Made by a program: the position numbers and the translations under genes. The notes below the pieces were generated by a model. The model was not told the origin of the DNA, searched no databases, and saw nothing but the letters and a program-made list of their open reading frames with translations. From Lachnospiraceae bacterium UBA1729 (GTDB lineage: Bacteria > Bacillota > Clostridia > Lachnospirales > Lachnospiraceae), in the NCBI GenBank assembly GCA_002315945.1, contig DCIJ01000090.1:188-61126 (forward strand): a stretch of DNA of 60,939 nucleotides. Reading direction: 5' to 3'. How positions within the stretch are numbered: position 1 is the first letter of the stretch; each line of letters starts with the position of its first letter. Shown one piece after another: positions 1 to 6,548 of this stretch.

Positions 1-59
1 GTCTGGTGTCCAAAGTGAACACCTGCTTCCAATAACTGCTTCATGGAAATAACGCTCAT
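1..59 (-). CDS. rpsB: 30S ribosomal protein S2, N-terminal fragment
   Basis: Only the first 19 codons lie in the window; the gene runs off the left edge. The reverse-strand reading begins [20 protein letters not shown], which is the conserved start of bacterial ribosomal protein S2, including the GVHFGHQ signature. S2 is part of the 30S subunit and binds late in its assembly. A GGAGG ribosome-binding site sits 8 bases upstream of the ATG. It follows the flagellar operon in the same orientation, as in Bacillus subtilis, but a terminator and a separate promoter lie between them. Confidence 0.95.
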   Translation of the reverse strand, partial: [19 protein letters not shown]

Positions 60-155
60 TTTAAATTCCTCCATTTGGTTAAACTTCCGCCTGACTTCTT
101 TCCCGATAAACCAGATAATCATCTGACACCAATCGGCCATCCGTCATGCGTGATT

Positions 156-183
156 AATATACTTTGGGCTTTGCCCAATACAA
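156..183 (-). promoter_or_regulatory. Predicted sigma-A promoter of rpsB
   Basis: On the minus strand a TTGTAT -35 box (178-183) and a TATATT -10 box (156-161) are separated by 16 bases, about 100 bases before the rpsB start. The spacer is occupied by a perfect inverted repeat at 164-178. The leader between promoter and start codon is about 90 bases and could hold a control element, but no known leader motif was recognised. Confidence 0.55.
164..178. repeat. Perfect inverted repeat inside the rpsB promoter spacer
   Basis: TTGGGC and GCCCAA arms of 6 bases flank a 3-base centre. The element sits between the predicted -35 and -10 boxes, a position where a bound protein would block RNA polymerase. 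It has no following T-run on the minus strand, so it does not look like a terminator. Confidence 0.6.
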
Positions 184-196
184 CTCGTCTAGTCTA

Positions 197-229
197 ACAT
201 AAGAAAAAGCCCATTGCAAGGGCTTTTTC
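197..229 (-). terminator. Intrinsic terminator of the flagellar operon
   Basis: A 10-bp stem (203-212 paired with 220-229, GAAAAAGCCC with GGGCTTTTTC) and a 7-base loop lie 38 bases past the last stop codon of the motility operon. On the minus strand the stem ends in a T-rich stretch. It separates the motility genes from rpsB. Confidence 0.8.
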
Positions 230-266
230 ACTAATTTTACTATGTAATAATATTAAGAATAAAAAA

Positions 267-926
267 TCACTGTCCGGTAAGTCTCCTGGCTATCTTTTCA
301 GGGGTATCTCCAAGTGTCATTGTATAGTTACCGGTACTCAGTCTCTTATCATATCCATTCTGACACAGGAAGGTATCAAATACATCTGCCGATTCAACCA
401 GTCCAAGATTTGCCAGTTTCTTACTGATTGTATAGGACCCTTCCCCAGGATATATTGTTACCACAACCTGCTTGACTTCTTTCTTTTCAGCGGTTGTATC
501 AGTTGTCTTGTTTGATGACTTATCTTCTGTCGTATCAGTTGTCTTATTTGAGGACTTATCTGCAGTCGTATCAGTTGCCTTATTTGAGGACTCATCTGCT
601 GTCGTATCAGTTGCCTTGTCCTCAGACGTGTCAGCTACATTTGCTTCAGACTTGTCAGCAGTTTTTTCCTCAGGCCTGTCAGCTGCATTTGCTTCAGGCT
701 TGTCAGCCATATTGTCCTCAGCCACTTCCTCTGATTCTTTTGAAATCTCGGGATTTTCCACCAGAGCAGACAATACACCTTTGTCTTCCTCTACCATACC
801 TAACTCTCTGGCTCTGGATTTTATTTGAGCATCCGTCATTTTATGTTTTGAATTTGCCAGTCCCAGCACAAGAGCACATACAAGCATACCCAGGCCAAGA
901 CCTCTCAGATAATATCTTAATTTCAT
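267..926 (-). CDS. Short MltG/YceG-like membrane-anchored protein
   Basis: 219 residues from the ATG at 926, chosen because it lies just after the upstream stop, has an AAGGA ribosome-binding site, and begins at a membrane segment (residues 5-23). A Thr/Asp/Ser/Lys-rich low-complexity linker (about 65-145) contains a 12-residue repeat. The C-terminal 70 residues resemble the LysM-like N-terminal domain of the endolytic transglycosylase MltG (an IYPGEGSYTISKKLANLG stretch and an LGDTPEKIARRL end). The catalytic half of MltG is absent, so enzymatic activity is not expected. Last gene of the flagellar operon. It may be a cell-wall-binding protein, but this is inference. Confidence 0.7.
   Translation of the reverse strand: MKLRYYLRGLGLGMLVCALVLGLANSKHKMTDAQIKSRARELGMVEEDKGVLSALVENPEISKESEEVAEDNMADKPEANAADRPEEKTADKSEANVADTSEDKATDTTADESSNKATDTTADKSSNKTTDTTEDKSSNKTTDTTAEKKEVKQVVVTIYPGEGSYTISKKLANLGLVESADVFDTFLCQNGYDKRLSTGNYTMTLGDTPEKIARRLTGQ
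496..625. repeat. 36-bp tandem repeat within the MltG-like gene
   Basis: Units begin at 496, 532, 568 and 604, exactly 36 bases apart; the last is partial. They encode a 12-residue Thr-Asp-Ser-Lys-rich unit (ATDTTADKSSNK and variants). Further upstream in the protein a looser ADKPEAN-type repeat continues the same composition. The repeat probably forms a flexible wall-spanning linker. Confidence 0.85.
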
Positions 927-927
927 A

Positions 928-1992
928 TTAATCCTTAAAAAGTCCCAATACCAGATTAACCTCTCCAATTCCGAGACCCAGTTCTTTGGCAATAGCCATA
1001 TTGGATTTACCTAATCTGTGCAATGCCAAAATACGTTCATTACTATTTACAGAACCGTTCTTATCACCAGTTCCAAAGCTTATGCCCGGCTCACGCTTTG
1101 CAGGCTTCTCTGCCTTCATACTGGCACCTTTTTCTTTACTTGATACGTCTTCCGCTTTGATCCCGGAAGCGGCATCCCCTTTAGATTCTGCTTTTTGATT
1201 TGTTGCCGACGCAGTATCGGGGACAACAGCTTTTTTGCTGCCACTCATATCAATATCACCAGCACTTGTGGCACCGGCCAACTGTTCCAGAATATTCTCC
1301 TGTCTCTTTCTCCCTCTGCCTGCCTTGGGTTTTTCCTCCACTGCAGGGATTGTTGCATACTGTGGCTCCGGTTCAGTATCTGGAGAGATCAATGTAATCT
1401 TTTCAAAATTATTCTCGGAAAACTGCTCAAAGTCATTTCTGCTTTCAACCACAGGCTCCACATTCGGCATTCTGATTTCATGTGGCATGCTAATTTCATG
1501 TGGCACGCTGATTTCATGTGGCATACCAATTTCATGCGTTTCTGCCATAACTGTTTCTTCGAGGGTAGAACTGATATTATTTATTATCTCTTTTGCCTGC
1601 TTTGTACTCTTGTCTACACTGGCAGCTGTATCTTTCAGATGAGAATGCTTATCATTGAGCATATCATACAAGAATACAGCTTCCTCATGATTTTTATGGA
1701 TTGTATTTAATACAGTATCAGAATATTCACTGACAGCCATGATTTTCTCGTTAGATACTCTTTCCATGGCGCGTTCTGTTTTTTCCATTCCATAATTAAT
1801 GGATTCATCTACCATACCGGATATCTGATCCTTTGCTGCGTTGAGCTGCTTTTCAATGAGTTTTCTGATTTCTTCCTCACTAAACTGCACAACTTTAGGG
1901 TCACCCTCTTCATTCCTTTTATCCGGAATAAAAAAGCTGACCACAAATATTAAAGCTCCTATGCATGATAGCAAAATTTCAAACAATGTCAT
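928..1992 (-). CDS. SwrB-like (DUF6115-type) flagellar-locus membrane protein
   Basis: 354 residues. An N-terminal membrane helix (about 5-22) is followed by a long charged, probably coiled-coil region (40-150), a low-complexity linker with four PHEIS/M repeats (about 152-175), and a C-terminal helix-turn-helix-like segment (ERILALHRLGKSNMAIAKEL then GLGIGEVNLVLGLFKD). This layout and its place after sigma-28 and before rpsB match SwrB of Bacillus subtilis, which promotes flagellar export-gate assembly. The long linker makes it about twice the length of SwrB. Homology is inferred from architecture and synteny, not from alignment. Confidence 0.65.
   Translation of the reverse strand: MTLFEILLSCIGALIFVVSFFIPDKRNEEGDPKVVQFSEEEIRKLIEKQLNAAKDQISGMVDESINYGMEKTERAMERVSNEKIMAVSEYSDTVLNTIHKNHEEAVFLYDMLNDKHSHLKDTAASVDKSTKQAKEIINNISSTLEETVMAETHEIGMPHEISVPHEISMPHEIRMPNVEPVVESRNDFEQFSENNFEKITLISPDTEPEPQYATIPAVEEKPKAGRGRKRQENILEQLAGATSAGDIDMSGSKKAVVPDTASATNQKAESKGDAASGIKAEDVSSKEKGASMKAEKPAKREPGISFGTGDKNGSVNSNERILALHRLGKSNMAIAKELGLGIGEVNLVLGLFKD
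1473..1538. repeat. 18-bp tandem repeat within the SwrB-like gene
   Basis: Three full units (1473-1490, 1491-1508, 1509-1526) and a partial fourth share the core ATTTCATGTGGCA. They encode a six-residue unit M/V-P-H-E-I-S in the linker of the protein. Such repeats often vary in copy number between strains. Confidence 0.85.
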
Positions 1993-1999
1993 GAGTATT

Positions 2000-3589
2000 C
2001 TACAAACCTAACATCTTAACATTTCCACGTTCTGATACAAATTTGCAATGGCTCAAATTACTCTTAACAGTCATTGATAATTCGCCAATAGCAATTACTG
2101 TACCACCTGCCACATCTCCAAAAACCTTTACAGTGGCTTTCTTTCCTTCAGCAAGTTCTTTCATAAGTTCTTCCTGCTCATCCGAAAGCTTATCCAGCTC
2201 CTGCTGTTTCATATTAAATAATGTATTTAGATTTTTTGCATAAGCCAAATGTTCCTTATCGACCTGCTGGCCCTTTTTAAGCTTTTCAGCAATGCTGGCA
2301 ATAATTGGCTTTGTTTTCTTAATCACTTCAACATCTTCTGTGATTGTTTTCTGGATTTGAGCAAGTCTGGCTTTGAGCGCAGGATTTGCCCCCACCTCCA
2401 GTACAGTGTTACCTCCAGTCAACGATCCAACATTCTTGGCTTCTATACCATTGGTGGCCTGAACCTTACCACCAGTAATATTTCCTCTCTTTCCACCAAC
2501 CTTGATCATATCCCCTGCACTGACATTACTATTAATAATAGAATCTGTCTGAACCGAATTGGTAGCAGATACTGATGCATTTTCAAAGAATCTGGAGACA
2601 ACGTTACCACCAGAACGGATGACACCTTTGCCCATACCATTCATTCCACGGGTAATAATTACGTCACCACCTGCTTCAACCTCTGCTCCTTCAATGATTC
2701 CACCTACAGTAATATTTCCGCCTGCATGGACACTAAAATTCTCGCAGATATCACCAGATATTTCAATACTACCCTGGAACTCAACATTTCCAGTCGAATT
2801 GTCCACGTTAGAAAGCATAAGAACATCTTCAACTCTGACACGGTCACCATCAATTTTTACATGACCATCGCAGGCTGCTATCAGCTCCTTTTCATCAGCG
2901 CTAAGCTCAACATTCTTTCCATATCTGAACCTAACACTGGCAATTCCCTGTGGCTTTAATATTTCATCCTTAACAGTACGTCCTGGAACCGGAGGGGTAG
3001 GAGGAGTCATCCTGGCAAGAGTATCTCCCTTGTGAACATTCTGAATAACATTCAGATTAAAGAAATCCACACTTCCATCATCCTTCAAAGTCGGATTTAT
3101 TCTAGGATTAGTGTTGAACATATACTCGATCTTGCCGCTATCTCCTGCTACTGCCGGCTCACCAACAGCAATTTCTATTTCTTCACAGTATCTTCTGTTT
3201 GCAAGGAAATCATCCAGGACACTTTCCTTAACACCGAATCTAACACCCCTGTGCCTTAAATCGTTGATAATCTCTGCCTTGTCCATAACACTGCCATCAT
3301 TTGAAGGCGCGTAAAATGTACAAAAGGCAGTCATGGCATCAGACGTAATTCTAACCCTGACCATCTCTGATTCTGCACTTCCTTTACCTTTATGAAGAGG
3401 TATTTTCAAGGGCTCTGTCCCTAATTTTTTTGCATAAGCATATACAACAGGAAGCGAGAAATCTACCTTTTTCTGACTTAAATAATCTACTGCTTCTGTA
3501 ACATCACATGCAGCGCCACCACTTGTGGGTGGATATAAGCATAAAAATGTCTCCTCCGGCTCATTAATTATCTGGAAATAACCGTTCAT
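2000..3589 (-). CDS. fapA: FapA-family (DUF342) flagellar assembly protein
   Basis: 529 residues. The N-terminal half carries the FapA domain. The middle (about 260-400) is a glycine-rich beta-helical repeat region with motifs such as AGGNITVGGIIEGAEVEAGG and recurrent SAGD/GG turns typical of DUF342. The end (410-490) is helical, KxxE-rich and likely coiled coil, followed by a short beta segment. FapA proteins are polymer-forming-like cytoplasmic proteins found in flagellar loci of Firmicutes and Vibrio; their biochemical role is unsettled. It sits 6 bases after fliA and 7 bases before the SwrB-like gene, so it is co-transcribed with both. Confidence 0.88.
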   Translation of the reverse strand: MNGYFQIINEPEETFLCLYPPTSGGAACDVTEAVDYLSQKKVDFSLPVVYAYAKKLGTEPLKIPLHKGKGSAESEMVRVRITSDAMTAFCTFYAPSNDGSVMDKAEIINDLRHRGVRFGVKESVLDDFLANRRYCEEIEIAVGEPAVAGDSGKIEYMFNTNPRINPTLKDDGSVDFFNLNVIQNVHKGDTLARMTPPTPPVPGRTVKDEILKPQGIASVRFRYGKNVELSADEKELIAACDGHVKIDGDRVRVEDVLMLSNVDNSTGNVEFQGSIEISGDICENFSVHAGGNITVGGIIEGAEVEAGGDVIITRGMNGMGKGVIRSGGNVVSRFFENASVSATNSVQTDSIINSNVSAGDMIKVGGKRGNITGGKVQATNGIEAKNVGSLTGGNTVLEVGANPALKARLAQIQKTITEDVEVIKKTKPIIASIAEKLKKGQQVDKEHLAYAKNLNTLFNMKQQELDKLSDEQEELMKELAEGKKATVKVFGDVAGGTVIAIGELSMTVKSNLSHCKFVSERGNVKMLGL

Positions 3590-3595
3590 AATACA

Positions 3596-4363
3596 TTAAC
3601 CCTCACTTAAAAAGCTGGCATAGTCACCCATCTTTGTTTTCATCTTTGATAAAGCCTTTGTATGAAGCTGGCTTACCCTGGACTCAGAAACTTCCAAAAC
3701 ATATCCTATTTCCTTAACCGGAAGTTCTTCGTAGTAATACAATTCAATAACTCTTCTCTCTTTTTCCGTCAATATTTCAAGGGCATCCTTCAAAAGTATT
3801 GCCAGCTCTTTTTTTTCAACCGCCCGCTCAGGGCCATCAAAACGCTTCTGAGTCGAAGGCGAAGCTGCTATATCTCCACCCGCCTCAGTAAATTCATCCA
3901 AAGAAACAAGTCCTGTGACCTTCATCTGAGATTGAATATCAGCATATTCTGCATCCGTCACTCCCAGTCCCTTAGCAATCTCCTCGTCTGTTGCAGGTCT
4001 TCCTTTTTCAGCCTCAATTGCTGACTGAATCTGATCTATTTTCCTTTGTCTCTGGCGAATTGTCCTGGGAATCCAGTCCATTTTTCTGATTTGATCAAGA
4101 ATGGCTCCTCTAATTCGAAGGCTGGCATAGGTCTCGAACTTAACCTCCTTGCCATAATCAAACTTGTCTATGGCATCTATCAGTCCAAGAACTCCATAGC
4201 TGCATAAATCCTCGTACTCAACATTATATCCAAGATACATTGCAAGTCGTCCGGCCACCAGCTTTACCAGGGGAGCATATTCAATAATGAGTTTTTCTCT
4301 AATTTCTTTGGATTTTGTATTTGTATACTCAATCCAGTATTTTTTTCTTGTAATCTCGTCCAA
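3596..4363 (-). CDS. fliA: RNA polymerase sigma factor FliA (sigma-28/SigD)
   Basis: 255 residues, the usual length for sigma-28. Region 2 (EYEDLCSYGVLGLIDAIDKF), region 3, and a region 4 helix-turn-helix near the end (ELPVKEIGYVLEVSESRVSQ) are all present. It directs transcription of late flagellar and chemotaxis genes. The start codon is TTG: an in-frame TAA lies two codons upstream and the next ATG is about 41 codons in, which would remove region 2 sequence. The ribosome-binding site is weak (GGGG). A hairpin at 4397-4416 lies just upstream, so translation may be limited. Its anti-sigma FlgM is not in the window. Confidence 0.95.
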   Translation of the reverse strand: MDEITRKKYWIEYTNTKSKEIREKLIIEYAPLVKLVAGRLAMYLGYNVEYEDLCSYGVLGLIDAIDKFDYGKEVKFETYASLRIRGAILDQIRKMDWIPRTIRQRQRKIDQIQSAIEAEKGRPATDEEIAKGLGVTDAEYADIQSQMKVTGLVSLDEFTEAGGDIAASPSTQKRFDGPERAVEKKELAILLKDALEILTEKERRVIELYYYEELPVKEIGYVLEVSESRVSQLHTKALSKMKTKMGDYASFLSEG

Positions 4364-4396
4364 TACTTAACCCCAATTTAAGTAATTTTTTATAGG

Positions 4397-4416
4397 ACCA
4401 GGCTTAACACCCTGGT
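4397..4416 (-). other. Hairpin upstream of fliA
   Basis: ACCAGG (4397-4402) pairs with CCTGGT (4411-4416) around an 8-base loop, in the 59-base gap between the small membrane protein and fliA. There is no T-run of terminator quality after it. It could be an mRNA-stability or translation element; function unknown. Confidence 0.45.
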
Positions 4417-4422
4417 TAGAAT

Positions 4423-4812
4423 CTACTCTTCAGATTCAGTTTCTCCGTTGAATTCTTTTTGAACAACTTCACCCTCATCAGAAACTGCAGCATTCTTTTC
4501 CTCATATTCTTTTAATGCATTGTCATACCAGAACTTCTCAAGTAGCTTTCTGATTCTGACACCTACAATATAAAAGACAACAAGTACCGAAACCAAAGTC
4601 CATAAAAATGAAACCAGTTCATCATGAACAACGAAAGCAGCGATGCCAACAGCAAGTCCTGCAATCAGCATCACTACCAAAGGAATTCTTTTATAATTTT
4701 CAGGATATTCCACCGAGAAAGGTTCTTTTTCTTCTTCGGCCTTTTCCTCATCAGTGGATATCACCTTTTTCTCTTCTGTTTCGGATAAAACCTTATCAAT
4801 ATCTCTGTCCAC
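4423..4812 (-). CDS. Small two-helix membrane protein in the flagellar operon, unknown function
   Basis: 129 residues, starting with GTG at 4812, two bases after the cheD stop. The first 40 residues are strongly acidic and lysine-rich. Two hydrophobic helices follow (about 43-62 and 67-86), then a charged tail (RIRKLLEKFW onward) and an acidic C-terminus. I do not recognise the family. Its place between cheD and fliA, with tight spacing on the cheD side, indicates co-expression with the chemotaxis genes. Both termini are predicted to be cytoplasmic. Confidence 0.7.
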   Translation of the reverse strand: MDRDIDKVLSETEEKKVISTDEEKAEEEKEPFSVEYPENYKRIPLVVMLIAGLAVGIAAFVVHDELVSFLWTLVSVLVVFYIVGVRIRKLLEKFWYDNALKEYEEKNAAVSDEGEVVQKEFNGETESEE

Positions 4813-4814
4813 TA

Positions 4815-5300
4815 CTAAATTGTCTTCTCCGATTTTCCTACCGCTTTTATTACATAGTCTCCTGTCTCTGGATAAAAAATAACAGTACGACCATAGCTGT
4901 CACCAGTATCTTCAGCTAAAATTGGAATTCTCAATTCTGCAAGTTTTTTCTTTGTTGCCTCAACATTCCTGTCGCCTACACGAACCATCTCATTCTTGTT
5001 CTGAAAGGCAAACATCTGAGCTCCACCAGCAATCTTGGCAACCAGCTTGCTTCTATTAGCACCCATAGCTACTATTTTATTTACCAATTCTGTAATACCA
5101 GTATCTGCGAATTTTGGAATATTAGTATTATTTTTAATAGCAGTACTGTCTGGCAACATAATGTGCGCAAGTCCGCCAATCTTTGTGCCGGGATCACGAA
5201 TGGCAATTCCCACACAGGAACCCAAACCAAGCGTAGTTAATCCATTTGGCGCTGCACATACCTTCAAGTCCGCCATACCTACTTTTATAATTTCAGCCAT
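4815..5300 (-). CDS. cheD: Chemoreceptor glutamine deamidase CheD
   Basis: 161 residues. CheD deamidates specific glutamines of chemoreceptors and, in Firmicutes and Thermotoga, binds CheC to stimulate its phosphatase activity. The catalytic Cys29 (in LGLGSCVGIAI) and His46 (in GLAHIMLP) are present, as is a conserved Thr just before the Cys. It follows cheC after an 82-base gap that contains a strong AT-rich hairpin. The neighbouring CheC supports a CheC-CheD adaptation pair. Confidence 0.96.
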   Translation of the reverse strand: MAEIIKVGMADLKVCAAPNGLTTLGLGSCVGIAIRDPGTKIGGLAHIMLPDSTAIKNNTNIPKFADTGITELVNKIVAMGANRSKLVAKIAGGAQMFAFQNKNEMVRVGDRNVEATKKKLAELRIPILAEDTGDSYGRTVIFYPETGDYVIKAVGKSEKTI

Positions 5301-5333
5301 TGATTTCTTCCTTCTCTAATTCCCACAAAATCA

Positions 5334-5353
5334 TATCAAAAAATCTTTTGATA
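5334..5353 (-). other. Hairpin between cheC and cheD
   Basis: Perfect 8-bp arms (TATCAAAA, 5334-5341, and TTTTGATA, 5346-5353) flank a 4-base loop. On the minus strand it is followed by TGATTTTG rather than a run of T, so termination would be weak at best. It is the only sizeable gap among the che genes here. Confidence 0.5.
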
Positions 5354-5382
5354 AGTACTACATGACACCTTTATTACTTCGA

Positions 5383-6000
5383 TCATCCAATACCAAGGGA
5401 AGAGAGTATCTTTCCATAGGACTCAATATCCGGTACAAGAATAAAGAAACCATCGAGCTGCACATCATCCGAAAACTGATTCTGAATAAGCAAAATCTTA
5501 TCGCCAATTGTTCCAAACTCTATGGCAGGAACACTTAGTATCGCCCCGGCCATATCAATTGAAAGGGCAGGAACTGAAGGGTATATCTTTAGATTAGTAA
5601 TTGTAGACAGGGAATTCAGATACGCACCTGTAATAATATTTCCAATCTCCTTTAGAGCCGAAATCTCCATCTCGTCAAATTCACCATCCGGAATCTCAAA
5701 TCCCATCAGTTTTGAGACAAGATGTCTTGCAGACTCCTTCTCCAACAGGAACATAATACTGCCCGTAATATCTCCCTCTACGCAGAGATAAATGCCTGCC
5801 ATAATCTGTTCTTCACCGCCCATGATTGCTCCAACATCCTGAAAATCAAGGAGTCTAACCTGAGGAACAGACATGTCCACCTTGCAGTTTAACAGATGAG
5901 CCAGCGCAGTTGTTGCATTTCCTGCACCGATATTACCCAATTCTTTTAGTACATCAAAGTACTCCTGTGACATAGTTTCCAAGCTAACTTCTTTTGCCAT
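5383..6000 (-). CDS. cheC: CheY-P phosphatase CheC
   Basis: 205 residues. CheC dephosphorylates CheY-P and is activated by CheD. Both phosphatase motifs of the CheC/FliY/CheX family are present: ELGNIGAGNATTALA near residue 20 and EIGNIITGAYLNSLS near residue 115, each with the E-x2-N pair. It lies between cheW and cheD as in Bacillus. FliY in the same operon is a second CheY-P phosphatase, at the motor. Confidence 0.95.
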   Translation of the reverse strand: MAKEVSLETMSQEYFDVLKELGNIGAGNATTALAHLLNCKVDMSVPQVRLLDFQDVGAIMGGEEQIMAGIYLCVEGDITGSIMFLLEKESARHLVSKLMGFEIPDGEFDEMEISALKEIGNIITGAYLNSLSTITNLKIYPSVPALSIDMAGAILSVPAIEFGTIGDKILLIQNQFSDDVQLDGFFILVPDIESYGKILSSLGIG

Positions 6001-6017
6001 AACGTAATATTTCCCTT

Positions 6018-6518
6018 TTATTCTTTTTCAGCAGTAACTGCATTTAAATCAAGTAATGAAATAAGATTACCTTCACTCTTGCCAATACCTGATATAAACA
6101 TTTCTTTTTCAGCTGCCTTATCATAAGCAGGCTTTTCTACCTGATTCTCATCAAGATTTACTACCTGTTTAACTTCGTCCACGATGACACCAATATTTCC
6201 ATGTCCTTCGATTTTCAGAATAATAATTCTGGTAGCTTTTGTCTCTTCATCCTCTGCAAGACCCATCTTAAGTCTAAGGCTCATTACAGGGATAACCTCA
6301 CCTCGAAGATTAATGACACCCCTAATATAGTTTGCCACCTTGGGAACTCTGGTAATATGCTGCATTCTAACTATATTATCAATATAGTTAATGCTAATAC
6401 CATACTGCTCTTCGCCAAGTCGGATTACAATATACTGATTAATCTGCTGAACAACAAAATTTACATCCTGTTCCTGTAACTTCTCTATTTCTGCTCTTGA
6501 AAGCTTGCTATTATCCAT
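6018..6518 (-). CDS. cheW: Chemotaxis coupling protein CheW
   Basis: 166 residues, a single CheW (SH3-like) domain from about residue 30 on (QYIVIRLGEEQYGI, VINLRGEVIPVMSLRLKMG). CheW links chemoreceptors to CheA in the signalling array. It follows cheA by 30 bases in the same operon. No receiver domain is attached, so it is CheW and not CheV. Confidence 0.96.
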   Translation of the reverse strand: MDNSKLSRAEIEKLQEQDVNFVVQQINQYIVIRLGEEQYGISINYIDNIVRMQHITRVPKVANYIRGVINLRGEVIPVMSLRLKMGLAEDEETKATRIIILKIEGHGNIGVIVDEVKQVVNLDENQVEKPAYDKAAEKEMFISGIGKSEGNLISLLDLNAVTAEKE

Positions 6519-6548
6519 TATTTTGCCTCCTAATCCCCATGTTTTTTA

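Noticed and set aside
472..931. Long plus-strand open frames opposite the MltG-like gene
   Set aside because: They mirror the repetitive Thr/Asp/Ser coding of the minus strand, have no ribosome-binding site, and overlap a gene with a convincing start and domain.
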